Part shown: one piece after another, positions 38,201 through 48,710 of the stretch
Layout: each line of letters opens with the position of its first letter
Numbering within the stretch: position 1 is the first letter of the stretch
Source of the DNA: Crossaster papposus
Taxonomy: Eukaryota; Echinodermata; Asteroidea; Velatida; Solasteridae
DNA: 64,000 bases
Assembly (NCBI GenBank): GCA_037893245.1
Contig: JBAIAA010001152.1
Span: forward strand, 62,001-126,000
Reading direction: 5' to 3'
Made by a program: the position numbers and the translations under genes
The notes under the pieces: generated by a model
Seen by the model: only the letters and a program-made list of their open reading frames with translations
What the model was told of the DNA's origin: nothing
Databases searched by the model: none

Positions 38201-40482
38201 TTGAGAGTATACGAAATTAACTCCCTATGGCGTTTGCAAATTTCTATTGAAATTGAAGTATTCAGGACTGTACTGTTGTATCAACATTTTAATCGTAAAT
38301 ATTTATTTGAAAAATAGTTCCCAACAACGTGGAATAAAATATTTTGACGGATGATGTCAAGCAGTCTTGTTCTCTTAAAAAATTTAGAAAAAAACCTCAA
38401 ACTTAACTTGCTCAATGATTATAACAAATTAATTCATGTATTATTTGGTCTGATATACTGGAAGTGTAATTGTTTGTTGTAGTTCATGTATATTGTACAT
38501 AGTTTATGTGTCAAGGGTTAGGGGGTGAGGGTGGGGTGAGGGGGTGAGGGTGGGGTGAGGGGGTGGGGGGGGGGGGGGTGGTAGGGAAAGGAACAAAAGC
38601 TTCGGCTTCTTTTTTTCCCTCAATGTTGACACGTTTTGGTTCTACACTTAGTTTTAACTGTCATAGTATTGTTTAATTATTTGTATTGATATTGTGTGTT
38701 TATTTGTAATGATTTGTTGTTGTTGCCAACATTGAAATGCGTGTGTGAATAAACTTGAAACGGTACAGGCACTAAAGGTTTTCGGATTTATGTTTACACC
38801 TCCAGGGTCTCCACTTAAGCAAAATAATGAGCGCCTTCACTTAAGTCCAACCAAACAGTAGATGTTTATGATACGAGATCTTCTTGTCTATTGGCACGTT
38901 CATATAAACTTAACAAGAGCGAACAAGAATATTACGGCATCCTAGCTCGTCGCCACCACCAGGACATTCTGTCTTCCCATCACACACCGCGCTGATGTTG
39001 ACGCATGCGTTATCGGTTGCGCACAGAGTCCGACCTACGCAGGAACCGTCATCCGGAATTTCTTTTGGGAAAAGTGGACAAAATGAGACAGTAAGGATTA
39101 GTATACAATAACAATATAACATCCAATAATACATAAGATGTTTAGGTTGATCTGCAGTCTGTTGTTGCTTTTGCGTGCACGTTGTTCTAGAACAACTGCT
39201 TTCCATGGGGGCCTTTCCGCCCTGCATACATTAATCAACTATTATTGGGCGACCAATGAAAGTTCTATTCACCGTTAAACGTTTGCAGGCCCCTAGAGTG
39301 TTTTTATGTCCGACATTTATTTAGGAGCAAACGGAGGGGAGGGGGGGGGGGAGGAGGGTAGGGTGGTTCCGAAGGAACGCTCTATTATGGGGTTCCGGGG
39401 CCTGCCCCAAACACTTTTAGAATCTATAATGCTTCGGCATGCACTATAAGGTCATTTGAAAATATATTTAAGAGCTCGAAGCATGGAGTTAGACAGCCCA
39501 GCATCAAAAGACCAATGATCGCCACCGCCAGCGATTGTACCACTGCACAGGTGCTAAAATAATAATGAAGCAAATTCGAATTATGCGCCGCTCGTGGGCC
39601 GAGATGAACGCTAAGAAAAACGTTAGTGTGGTGTTCTAAAACGGACAGGCAGCGTCGTGGTTCAACTTTCAAAACGTCGGACTTCAACTTTCAAAACGTC
39701 GTGGTTCAACTTAAAAAACGTCTCGGTTCCACTTTTAAAACGTAGTACTTCAATTTTTTTCAAAACTTTGGTGGCCCTGAAGGGACATCACACATCGCAG
39801 ATTTCTGCGATTTTGCAGATTTTATTGCACATTTCTGCGCAGGTTTCTGCGATATGGCACATTGTATCGCAGATTCTGCGCAGATTTCTGCGAAATTGAA
39901 GAGTGTATCTCACATTTCTGTACAGATTTTTGTCAACATTGAAATGTGTTTAGCATTCGAATGTCGAATAATGTTCTGGTTACTTATTGAATATTGAACA
40001 AGGAGCGAGGAACGAGCAACCTCCTTATAGTACAGTAAGTTCAAAATTGAACCAGTTCCTATATGAAAACAAATTCAACTAAAATTTACAAACAGAGGAA
40101 TAAAATGTCCAATCTTACATGTTGGTGTGATGGTTTTGGCAAAAATCAACCATACCATACAAGGCCCATACGCAAGGGGGGTGGGGGGGGGGGGGGGGGG
40201 TGCGACGGGTGCGTACGCAGCTATTATGGTTTGCAAGCGGCTATTATATGAACTACTGCATAATTGCTATATAACATGTACTATCTGATTAAGCATAATT
40301 AGTGTGGCTTAAAAGTAATGTAACATACGATTGTGGACAGACATCCAATAACTTACGGCAGAAGAATTCATCATCCCCGGTAGAGCAGTCTTTGGTTCCG
40401 TCACAGACAAGACTGGACCGGATGCATTGCCTTACCTGCCCCATGCAGTGGTAGCTGCCAACCGTACAGGGGACGCTAGCTG
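19059..40482 (-). CDS. LDLa + LRR + 7TM receptor (LGR type C, GRL101/relaxin-receptor-like), 5' incomplete
   Basis: Thirteen exons in order on the minus strand: 40482-40357 and 39061-38936 (LDLa), 38138-38030 (LRR N-cap), 36875-36783, 35339-35268, 34780-34709, 34562-34491, 32353-32282, 26633-26562, 24544-24473, 22884-22813, 22065-21994 (one LRR each), 20250-19059 (hinge, 7TM, tail). Every intron shows GT..AG and phases agree: 1-1 for LDLa, 2-2 for LRR exons. The product should be a plasma-membrane receptor with a large extracellular ligand-binding domain coupling to G proteins. Vertebrate RXFP1/2 have one LDLa; two or more modules fit the invertebrate GRL101-like subgroup. The signal peptide and any further LDLa exons were not found between 40.5 kb and the fossil retroelement at 43.2 kb. 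The 5.6-kb gap at 26.6-32.3 kb holds only transposons. Confidence 0.9.
20723..21332. repeat. Inverted-repeat element in the receptor's last intron
   Basis: Arms 20723-20865 and 21215-21332 pair over GCTAAACTATACATTTTTGG, AACATGAAAACCAATGTTTA and flanking parts. The loop repeats TTTAAGCCATATCTCA.CAAC and TGACATCATGA words also seen near 20620, 20680 and 21755. Confidence 0.7.
21994..36875 (-). CDS. Nine single-LRR exons of the receptor
   Basis: Eight exons are exactly 72 bp (24 residues) and the first is 93 bp. Each starts one base into a codon and ends two bases into one, so any could be skipped without a frame change. Translations in order: SLSVKDSIHLNFEEFKQLK; TLVQIGIGHLDEDSFPSLKY; LIYNNLISTIKPRSFQDMVA; YLSQNALTDLAVDVFVGLRS; HLDDNVLKTLPANAFLPLRS; NLKKNAIETIEYGAFWGLHN; HLDLNNLAFLRNGTFTGLSQ; DLSENPITMIEKGAFSDLSR; VLMAAEISDLEPEMFVGLES (each truncated here). 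They fit LxxLxLxxNxIxxLxxxxFxGLxxL. The exon 22813-22884 uses GTATAT six bases before a stronger GTAAGT; the LRR register supports GTATAT. The array forms the curved ligand-binding solenoid. Confidence 0.92.
22515..22790. repeat. Direct repeat, two units about 185 bp apart
   Basis: AAGCGACTATCGAAAA.AGTACG, GGTTGGTGTA.AA and GGCGGCACGTCGCAG recur in order at 22525-22595 and 22725-22790. It lies in the receptor intron. Confidence 0.55.
23462..23735. repeat. MITE copy, end word CTCATCACAAAAAGTATCGA
   Basis: About 75% alike by eye to the complement of 37067-37402: TCATTTCAATGGTCGTAGAT, CTCCGCTCC and CAATAATTAACGG words are shared. The right terminus appears decayed here. Confidence 0.65.
23800..24450 (+). 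mobile_element. Degenerate 3' end of a non-LTR retrotransposon (LINE)
   Basis: Broken frames resemble the C-terminal end of a LINE ORF2, e.g. QQRAARIILQRI, then LIGLHF, and further on a Pro/Lys-rich tail, followed by a long T/G-rich 3' UTR ending in AATAAATAAATAAATAAATA near 24430-24452. 5' truncated, with several frame breaks. The clade (CR1, L2 or Jockey-like) cannot be decided. Confidence 0.55.
24970..25168. repeat. Short element built of GTCCGACGCCTCAT words
   Basis: Ends CGGGGTCC and GGCCCCG are near-complementary. Between them the word TCCGACGCCT.AT occurs several times in both orientations. Confidence 0.55.
27299..28103. mobile_element. 805-bp CACTA-like MITE
   Basis: TIRs CACTGCAAAAACTGTGGTG and its complement, flanked by TA on both sides. 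Subterminal ACACCA/TGGTGT words are frequent. CACTG ends with a 2-bp duplication suggest the CACTA/EnSpm group. No transposase. Confidence 0.75.
28505..30628. mobile_element. 2.1-kb TIR element filled with CCAACATTGG words
   Basis: Ends CCAGATAGCATGCT and AGCATGCTATCTGG. The interior repeats AACATTGG, CAATGTTG and CCAATATTGG dozens of times on both strands, densest near each end (28530-29030 and 29580-30600). A second MITE sits at 30070-30386. It occupies the largest receptor intron. Confidence 0.7.
30070..30386. mobile_element. 317-bp nested MITE
   Basis: TIRs ATGTTATGTTGGCGTAAC and complement, with subterminal CGACCGACCCTAAAAATA. Inserted in the 28505-30628 element. Confidence 0.7.
30968..32132. 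mobile_element. Outer copy of a TGGCCCTGTCACAC element
   Basis: Ends TGGCCCTGTCACAC and its complement, flanked by TGA on both sides (30965-30967, 32133-32135). Arms are arrays of GCGTGAGTAACGCG and CACACGCTGGC-type words. An inverted copy of the same element is inserted at its middle. Confidence 0.8.
31269..31793. mobile_element. Inner, inverted copy of the same element
   Basis: Identical terminal words, flanked by TAA on both sides. Its left half pairs with 31797-32132 and its right half with 30968-31268, as expected of an opposite-orientation copy inserted at the centre of the outer one. Confidence 0.8.
32410..32715 (+). repeat. Minisatellite, about 24-bp unit TTGTGGTTTATGCTGGATCT
   Basis: Degenerate units TATGTTGTGGTTTATGCTGG repeat some twelve times. 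Related arrays follow at 33150-33320 and 33845-34245. Confidence 0.8.
33150..33320 (+). repeat. Same minisatellite, second block
   Basis: About seven units of the GTTGTGGTTTA.GCTGGATCT type. Confidence 0.7.
33321..33710 (-). repeat. Dispersed repeat splitting the minisatellite
   Basis: Begins with an AATAATAATAAT run and TTGTATTTATTTTGCGCAG, then carries CACGGTCACCCATAG, CTTGGAGCAGCTTGTGCGAA and AGATCATGAATAGCCTTG. The order resembles a widespread invertebrate interspersed repeat. The family is not certain. Confidence 0.5.
33845..34245 (+). repeat. Same minisatellite, third block
   Basis: About fourteen diverged units, ending where the unit decays to TATTGTAATTAATGCTG. Confidence 0.75.
36045..36072. 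repeat. Perfect 12-bp-arm hairpin
   Basis: GCTGTTCCCGAT, four bases, ATCGGGAACAGC. In a receptor intron; function unknown. Confidence 0.6.
37067..37402. mobile_element. 336-bp MITE with two intact ends
   Basis: Starts TAAACTCATCACAAAAAGTA and ends with its complement. Inverted relative to the copy at 23462-23735. Both sit in introns of the same receptor gene. Confidence 0.75.
38030..38138 (-). CDS. Receptor exon: LRR N-terminal cap
   Basis: 109 bp, phase 1 in and phase 2 out. Encodes EPCPFQCRCGGYNLFCSSV with the cap pattern CxxxCxCxxxxxxC, then WDEASASWVSRDTVNL leading to the first repeat. Confidence 0.9.
38515..38582 (+). repeat. G-rich minisatellite GGGGTGAGGGT
   Basis: Repeated GGGTGAGGGTGGGGTGAGGG ending in a run of G. 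Four or more G-runs fit a quadruplex on the plus strand, that is the non-template side of the receptor gene's antisense. Confidence 0.7.
38936..39061 (-). CDS. Receptor exon: LDL-receptor class A module 2
   Basis: 126 bp, phase 1-1. Encodes GSCVGRTLCATDNACVNISA and VCDGKTECPGGGDELGC: six cysteines and the calcium-binding acidic end (D..ECP.G.DE). An N-glycosylation site, NIS, is present. Confidence 0.93.
39655..39925. repeat. Solo arm with GGTGGCCCTGAAGGGAC end and CAGATTTCTGCG array
   Basis: 39655-39745 repeats GGTTCAACTTTCAAAACGTC. At 39768 the terminus GGTGGCCCTGAAGGGAC begins an array of CGCAGATTTCTGCG-type words to about 39925. The same terminus starts the 53507-54824 foldback, but the array word differs. 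Confidence 0.6.
40357..40482 (-). CDS. Receptor exon: LDL-receptor class A module 1 (first seen)
   Basis: 126 bp, phase 1-1. Encodes PCTVGSYHCMGQVRQCIRSS and LVCDGTKDCSTGDDEFFC, with six cysteines and the DGTKDCSTGDDE calcium site. The phase-1 start implies another exon upstream. Confidence 0.93.
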
Positions 40483-41559
40483 CTAGAAAAAAACCAAAAA
40501 AAGCTAGTAAAACAAAAAAATAAGCTAGTTATAGGACTAGGTTACATTTAAAGGTCATACGCAGCTATTGATATACGCAGCCATCTGAGCAGACAGTAAT
40601 TATCAGCTCCTTAGCTGTTGTATAATAAATCTTATCCCCAACGATGGCATCTCGGCATCTTGGATGGATACATGTATGGTTGCTATTCATGCTTGATAAG
40701 TCAAGTCGCAAGACAGCGATGTTAATAACTACTCAGCTCCTTCAATTACTTAAACATCTGGGCCCAATTTCATAGCGCTGCTTTAAGGGACACTATGCCC
40801 TGGAAACGCCCAGGCTACAAAACGTTTTAAACGGAGAGGTCTTAACAATAACAGGAAAGAGCATTAAAAAAAAACATCCACACAACCATCCTTTAACAAC
40901 TAGACGTTTGTGTCATTCTTGTGCAGACCGAATTTCGTTGTCCACTTTTGCGACCTTAAAAACTCGAGCTGTTTGGGTATATAGTCGCGATTCCGGCCGT
41001 AAAGTGTTCGCCCTTTGCGGATGTGTAAGAAACGACATGAGAAATACATACGTACACCGTCGAAATACATACGTACACCATTTTGTAAGTGGGCAACACG
41101 ATAATAAAATACCCGGATGTATCATGCACTTCAACGGCGCGGCAGCTATAATTTAGTATACTTTATTGGCCGTTTAATGTCGGTTTCAAGTGACATTGCT
41201 TGTGGTACTTGGACAGACAGTTTCATCGGTAAATATTATCCCTATTTCGCCCCAAGTCAGTGGCGGATCTATGATTTTCAGGGAGTTTGCTCATGGCTGA
41301 TAAGGTCATGACGAGGCGGATACAGAGAGCAGAGGCGTCAAGCAGCGGACTGCAGTTGTGTTGTCATAACATTGTGTAGACTAATACACGATGTTATGAC
41401 AGGCCGATTTTGCATGTTGCTTGGTTTAACCACCATGGTTTCACTCAAAATGAATGTTGTTTTTAATAAATATAAACAGGTGAAATTTTCGGGATGATCG
41501 TGGTGGGTAGCAATCTCATCTTCCGGCAACCCTATGCCAGAAACTATTTACTTGTCAAA

Positions 41560-41760
41560 AGAGACGTTTCTGGTCTTGTTGACGTTGCTCCGATTTGTGC
41601 AGCCAAAGCCATCTCACCCCGGCATCTCTTTGCCGCGCGCGGCAAAAGGTTGAAAGAGATGCGTAGGCTATGTCAACTACGTACTTTTTCCCACATTCAA
41701 AATGGCGTCCATGCATCATTGCCGGAACGGGGTCACGTGATAAGTGAGCTCACTCTTATA
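41560..41760 (-). promoter_or_regulatory. Possible promoter-like stretch upstream of the receptor
   Basis: Locally CpG-rich, with TATCACGTGAC (E-box), CGCCATTTTGAA (YY1-like) and GCCGCGCGCGGC within 150 bp. It lies about 1.1 kb upstream of the first seen LDLa exon. Assignment to that gene is a guess. Confidence 0.2.
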
Positions 41761-41899
41761 ACTCTATAAAACAACCGGTTTTGTTTTTTTCAACGTCCAC
41801 TATTGGGTTAGTCTGGTTCCCAGACTAAATATTTCTGACTATGTATTTCTGATGAATTATTATTTAAAAGAAAAGGAGGAATGCTGCTTTTCCCCGAAG

Positions 41900-41906
41900 C
41901 CCCCCC

Positions 41907-41942
<36 letters not shown>

Positions 41943-41967
41943 CCCCCCCCCCCCCCCCCCCCCCCCC
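41900..41967. repeat. Long poly-C tract
   Basis: About 65 bases, nearly all C, broken by a few A. Confidence 0.95.
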
Positions 41968-42867
41968 GACATTTTCCAAATACGTGTAATTTACAGTCGG
42001 GTGTTATCGTTAAATTTCGCGACGTTTAATTTTTTTTCGGAAGTTTCATTGTTTTAAGGTTGATAACGTTAACAAAACAAGCCTATCGATCTAAATTCTC
42101 TGTTTTAGTTAGCATAAAATTAAAACTTGCATTGGCAAAAATTAAAACCAGCCAGTGCAGGTGTTGATCCTTTGATGACAACGTTGTTAGGAAAGGAAAC
42201 CATACTACTGTTGCGTAAATGTACATGTACGTACATTATACAACTCGCTTTGAGCATACACTCGGAAAAAGCGCATGCGCATACTAGGCCCCCTAACAAA
42301 TTAGGAGCGGGTGCTTCTAATTCGAAATTTGAAATTAATTAATGAATTACTCACCGTGGGCCAATTTTGTTGTGCCATATTTTATTTGAAAGCTTATAAC
42401 AAAATAAAACAACGGTAAAAGTGATAAATACAATTGGAAAATCAATTGTTCAGGGTGCCACACCTAAAAAGCACGGACACACCAACTTTAAGGTAAAAGC
42501 AAATAAAATTGAATTAAATAATCATTAAATTGATTTGATACTTAGGTCAAGATTTGTTCAGTGTATAAGACTACTCCGTGAAAGGCTCTTCTCAAAGTGT
42601 AGAAAAGAGCTACCCCTGCTCTTTAATTTTGACCATGTTAGCGTTCATGGTGAAGACATTATTAAACAATTTTCTTGCAAACAGTCTAGTAAAAAAGAAG
42701 AGATCATTATTACTGAGCCTGTTATGTGTTCACAGGATTGCTCCAATTCAACTATGTAATGCCATAGAAATGTATTTCGACAGACATGGTTTTAATGCTA
42801 GAAATAAGGTCGTATCCCCTAGGCCCACGAATGTTTCAAGCAGTTCTATAAGTAATGTCGGTGCAAA

Positions 42868-42985
42868 TGTCATGGAATAACATTTCTTCATCGATACAGC
42901 CTGAAGTGCGCCATTTTGTCTTTTCGCTTCCGGACCCCTTCCTGACTCTTCTATGGGCATTTTACACGGGGTTGCCCTTTCTCTT
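42868..42985. repeat. Dispersed repeat, inverted relative to 59036-59110
   Basis: The complement shares GTGTAAAATGCCCATAGAAG, AGTCA.GAAGGGGTCCGG and AAAGAC with 59.04 kb. Confidence 0.55.
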
Positions 42986-43369
42986 GCTATATTTGTTGAC
43001 ATATGTTTTAATTTTAGCCTGGCAATCCACACAAAAAAACCTTACGACCGTTTCGGATTTTCGTTCTTATCAGATCTCCTTGATCGATCGTTTGTTTTTC
43101 ATTGTGTATTTGCGTGAAAACAAAAAAACGATGCAAACATTTACTATACTGACACCCGATGGGTCCACATGCATTTTGGATTTTCTGGAGTGAGAGGTAA
43201 ATATACATTTTCTATCGTGAGCGATAGAGCGTGACGAATATTAGCATATTACGCAAGAGTGTGTTGGTGCAGTGCACACAGTCTGGGTGTGGCAGTCATT
43301 GATCGTTTTCAGCACAGCTACAACGGACGTTACAAATACACAGCTCTCTGCGGCCACGCATACTACAAT

Positions 43370-44148
43370 GTTGAACGACGACGACGACGTTCAGCGATCA
43401 GATTCTAATATGCAAAGTGCACAAGATTCTCATCGGTTATCATCCTTAACCGCCAAGGATGTCTCCAAAATAGTAACGGCAGGAGTTACAGAGGCCCTCG
43501 GCTCCTTCCAGTCACGTTTTGACAGGATCATAGCAGAACGTAAACAAGAAAACGAGAAAGCGTTGCAGCAAGTCCAGTCATTGAAACGAGCCAGTGAGTT
43601 GCAATTTCGTTTCAAGGGTAACCGTACCCAGTTCCAGTTCAATGACAAGATTACTCTAACTGTTGAAACTGTTAAAAAATTAGTCGAGGAGGGTTCCTTG
43701 ACAGCAGCAAAGGAAAACCTTGTGGAGGTAGAGAAGGAATTGCGCAAGAGAAACAAGCTTATCCGCCTTGCCGACAAATCTGAGGCGGGTTGGGCTGCAG
43801 TAGACGAATACGTCAGCGATGAATTGGCAGATGACTCGGATGACGAAAAGCGCATCAGATCGGCTCAATCCCGAGCCATGGCAAAACGTAAGAGAGCTAA
43901 AACCCCATACCACCCCAAGTCGGTTCAACAGAAAAAGCAGCAGGTATCAGAGTCGCCTGCTAATCCAGATAGTCTTTTTCGGCATTATGGTAGCCAGTAT
44001 AGATCAGCATCTTGCGCACCATACAGCACAAGCTTCAGAGCAGCTCCACGATCCACTGACATCTGCTTTAAGTGCGGCAAAACAGGCCATTGGAGAAAGG
44101 ACTGTACCGGCACGCACGGTATCGGAAGCAAAGACATCAGTCACAGAT
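43370..44148 (+). pseudogene. Gag-like part of the fossil DIRS element
   Basis: The region has a Gln/Lys-rich coiled segment and a single zinc knuckle near its end (CFKCGKTGHWRKDC), as in gag proteins of DIRS and other retroelements. Confidence 0.8.
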
Positions 44149-44464
44149 AGAGTGGTGGAAGGTCAAGGGAGTTCAAGTCAAGGCATCGAGGCAGAGTACG
44201 ATAAGTTTTACTCAGATAACTATTATGACTATGAACAAGGGTCAGCAGAACCAATAGTGAAAGGACGTTTGAAGTCCTGCATAACCTTTTGGGAGAATAT
44301 TCAAGCCTATCAAGAGGTGTTGGACATTATCCGTACCGGGTATAACATTCCATTCATAAATACCCCTCCAGTGTCGTATTCCAAGAATAATCATTCTGCC
44401 ATTGTTCATTCCGCATTTGTGTCGGAAGCCATAACAGAGCTAAAAGCTAAAAACCTGATATATG

Positions 44465-46782
44465 CACTCTAAAAAAAAAGTACACAATGTTGCGTAAAAT
44501 CGTACTCTTTGTGGTGGTTAAAAGGGAACATGGTCGTTTGCGGGGTAAAACGCTACGCAACAGGGGTTGTGTCAACATTTACTCAACTTCTGTGTAAAAC
44601 GTTTACCCAACAGCGACGTCAAATTTCTTACCCAATTTTGTTGCGTCAAAATTATACCCAATAAATGAGTACCCTTTTGATACCCAGTTGGTTCAACGTT
44701 ACCCAACACCTGTGTACGTATCCTGCTTTTTACTCAGCTATTGAGCACTTTTCCCCCAACAGTTGTGTCAATTTAATACAAACTATTTTTTTTACAGCAT
44801 ACTCCAGTGACATGGACATGAATAACAGTTTTACTTTTCACCTTCTTTATTCATTTGTTTATTTTAATTGACAGTTATTAAATTAAGATTACAATTTGTT
44901 TCAAATACTTCATTCAAGTTTACATTCATTTTGTGAGCATATTTAACTAAAACAGTTTGTAATGCCTTAGAAATTTGGGTCTGAATCTCCTCACACATAG
45001 TGGGGCAGCCATTTTGAAAATTGTGATGTTATTGCTTGTATTCAAAGGATAAATCTGTGGTGGTCCTATGGCAAAATATCTTTCTCATGACAACCAAATG
45101 TCATGCTTTTAAAGGCAAAATCCTAACACTCACCACCACTCAAACAATCATCAATGCAAATAACCTACCAGTGTTATGTTTAAATATTGTCCACATACAT
45201 TTTGTAAGTTCAAACCTGAAGTTAATTCAATTATTTTAATATAATAGCAAACTGCTACAAGATTACAGCCAATTAAGGGAAATAAACCACAAAACAACAG
45301 CTGTTGTGTAAATTATACATGTACATTGACTTGAACCTACTTTTGTGTATCTTGACACATTGTATTTTGTTTTATGTTGTGTGTTGATTCAATTTACTAA
45401 GGCCACAACATGATATTTAACTTCTCATAAAACAGATGGAACATTGTACAAAAGAAATTATCAATTTGCAAGTTGTGTAGCCTTGTGTGCACTGTGCAAC
45501 ACAGCTAGAACTTTGTCTCTTGTGATCAAACTATACAGAATATTATAAATAACAAATTGAGTGTTCTTCCTCTACAACAGCAACTGAATAATGTGCTAGT
45601 GATAATGTGTTATTAATTCTTGAATTAAATCCTTTATCCAACCTTCGACATCAAATCTGTTATGGAATCATCAGTGGTGGGAATACCCGGTGTCCTGTCA
45701 TTTCTGCGAAAGAAAAATACAAGGGAAATGCAATATGTAACTTGAACAATTATCCTTAGTTTTTACATGCAATATTGAAGTTGTACTTAAACCATGGAGC
45801 TACGTGTTTATAGCTCCATGTCAGACCGGGGACTGTCGACGTTTCGCTGTATTTAATTACCAGTCGTCCCCCACCCCCAAGACCCACGCCAGTTTCATAC
45901 TCTGTTGATAGAGAGTGATGTCGGGCAGACCAAATAATAACTGCGGTTTGAACAATTTCAATGTTACAACGCATGCACATGCATGACATGTACATACACG
46001 TTTGTTTATGGTGTAAATCGAGGAGTTTCCTTTGTTCCTCTCGAAAATTTCTTTTGTTTGTACTCTAACGTTTTTCGACGGCTCCCATTGGTTTTGTACA
46101 CGAATCTCAATCGAGGTCGTCCTCGATTCTAACCCTAACCCCAATTCACCTTCGTGTCGCCAGGTATGTGTCCTCAATTTACACCATAAACAGACGCATA
46201 CATACATGTACATGTACGTATACGTACATGAATGTGTACGTTGTTCACAACGTGACACTGCAATCCAATCATCAATCTTATTTTATCCCAAATAAAACAA
46301 ACAAACTTCAAAATAATGCAGAACATAGCCCACGTTTTCACAATAACGTATTTTATTGATCTGTACATTGTAACAAGTAAATAATTACCTTCAAACCGAG
46401 AAATCGGCGATTTCGAATCCCACTATTCGCAGCACGTTCGCAACTCCACGGTCTGCCATCTTGAATGTTGATGTCATTTCGAGAAGGCAACAGATGGGCA
46501 AAATGTACCCATTTCGAGGCAATATTTACCTATTTGAGGGCATACTGCCTGTTTTGTTGTACACTGCAAGGTCAACTTGACCTAGTAGCTAGGCAAAAGT
46601 TCTTTCTTACACTAACGTTGCTTACAACTTCAATATTTTCGGTTGCTCAATCAAAAGGTCAAAGTTACTTTTTGAAGGGTACTGGTCAAATTGCCACTTA
46701 ACCCATAATTGGGTAAGAAAGTACTCAACTTTTGTACCCAACACATTTACTCAGCAGATTTTGACACTTTGTTTTTAGAGTG
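44465..46782. mobile_element. 2.3-kb CACTA-like DNA element inserted in the DIRS fossil
   Basis: Ends CACTCTAAAAA and TTTTTAGAGTG, flanked by TG on both sides. Subterminal ACCCAA/TTGGGT words recur. On the minus strand, a possible small gene: MADRGVANVLRIVGFEIADF begins near 46460 with a donor-like AAGGTAATT, and TTTCTTTCGCAG|AAATGACAGG marks a possible acceptor near 45700. No transposase. It shares ends with 52874-53106. Confidence 0.75.
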
Positions 46783-48710
46783 TGAGTTTGATTCTCCTCC
46801 ACATGTCATAAACCCGTTAACTGTTTCGGTCCAAAATTCCGGAAAGAAAAGGCTAATTCTGGATCTCAGATACGTCAATCAATTTGTTTGGAAAGAGAAA
46901 ATTAAATTTGAAGACTGGAATGAAGCTTTGCGATATTTCAAAAAAGGTGATTTTATGTTCTCGTTTGATTTGAAAACGAGCTATCACCACGTTGAGATTT
47001 TCCCTGAACATATCAAATACTTGGGATTTGCTTGGGAAGTACAAAGTAGTACCAGATATTTTGCGTTTAACGTATTACCATTTGGCTTAACTACAGCCCC
47101 TTACATTTTTACTAAGATGATCAGACCACTAGTAGCCTCTTGGAGAAGGAGAGGTATTTACATAGTAGTATATCTAGACGATGGATGGGGAAGAGAGGAT
47201 ACAAGAGATAAGTGCGACAACACGGCACAAGTTGTAAAAGCTGACTTAATCGCCGCAGGGCTTGTTCCTAATAAGGAAAAATCCGTATGGTCACCAACGC
47301 AGAAAATCAACTGGTTGGGGTTAACATGGAATGCCGTGGAAGGTTCTATTCAAGCAACGGAACTTAGAGTAACGAATCCGGCCTGGGCCAATATGTGGAT
47401 TGGGTTTTCAGTCCCTGCCTGACTCCGTGGGTTTTTCCCCAGGATATTCTTCTGGGGTTTTCCTCCCACCTCTAAAACTGTAACTTCTTCACATTAATTG
47501 TTAAATGAAATAAAAAATTGTTGAATGAAATTTGTTCCCGCCGTGAATATGGCCATTGATGCTGGTACGGCGTTAAACCCTAAATACTCACTCACTCACT
47601 AGAGTAACGAATACTGTGTTATCAATCGAGAAATTGTTCCTAAACATGCCAAAAGTAACTGCTAGAAAGTTGGCATCTATTGCAGGTAAAATAATATCTT
47701 TTTCTTGCGTTGTGGGGAACATTTCACAACTCAAATCTCGTTATCTACATATGGAGATCGCTAATAACAAGAACTGGGATTACGAGTTCTCCTTAGATAG
47801 CAGTAGTAAAGCAATCGAAGAATTGTTTTTCTGGAAATCAGAGTTGCCTACTCTTAATAACCGTTTACTGTTTGATTATTCCCTCCCACAGATTCTGCTT
47901 TATACTGATGCAAGCCAGTCGGGTTGCGGCGCATGGACGATTGGTTCACAGAAATGTGAATTTCAACAGAATTGGTCAAACGTCGAGAGAGGCAAAAGTT
48001 CCACATGGCGTGAGTTAAAAGGGGCATCCCTTGCAATCAAAGCATTCGCTTCAACCCTCAGGGGTAAATTGGTGATTTTACGCACAGACAATAAAGGAGT
48101 AGTTTCAATAGTTACTAAAGGAAGCATGGTTCCAGAATTGCAAGAATTGAGTGTAGATCTGTTCTTTTTCTGTAACCGCAACAAAATTAGCATGAAAGCT
48201 GAATGGATCCCCCGTCATGAAAATGTAGAAGCAGATCGTCTTAGTAGACAAGACGATTTAGACGATTGGGGTGTGTCCCGAACGTTTTTTAATTTTATAG
48301 ATGACTTGTGGGGCCCACATTCAGTGGATAGGTTTGCTAACGAAGATAATGCAAAACTACCACAATTTAATTCAAAGTATTGGAGCCCCAATTCGGCTCA
48401 TGTTGACGCTTTTACCGTAGATTGGAGTAAAGACAACAATTGGCTAGTACCGCCAATAGATTCAATTTGCAGTGTTCTTCAACACATTAAAGAATGCAAA
48501 GCTAAAGGCACATTAGTGGTCCCTGAATGGCCGTCTGCGGCATTTTGGCCGCTGTTGAATTCCACTTCTAGTCCTTACCGGGGATTAGTTGTCGAAACGG
48601 TGAGGTTCAGTAACTCAGAGAACATTTTCAAAAAAGGAAAAAATCCTAACTCTGTTTTTGGTACCAACAGAATGACAAGCCCAGTCTTATGCATCAGCTT
48701 GCAGGGATAA
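46783..48710 (+). pseudogene. RT/RNase H part of the fossil DIRS element
   Basis: RT blocks include RLILDLRYVN, FSFDLKTSYHH and the catalytic VVYLDDG; the RNase H part shows LLYTDASQSGCGAW and LRTDNKGVV. A SINE-like copy interrupts it at 47378-47600. Confidence 0.9.
47378..47600 (+). mobile_element. SINE-like insertion with 12-bp target duplication
   Basis: Flanked by AGAGTAACGAAT at 47366-47377 and 47601-47612. Contains GGGGTTTTCCTCCCACC and ends CGGCGTTAAACCC..CTCACTCACTCACT, a tail type known from other marine invertebrate SINEs and LINEs. Confidence 0.85.

Noticed and set aside
43430-43928. Minus-strand ORFs opposite the gag-like region
   Set aside because: Shadows of the plus-strand coding part of the DIRS fossil.
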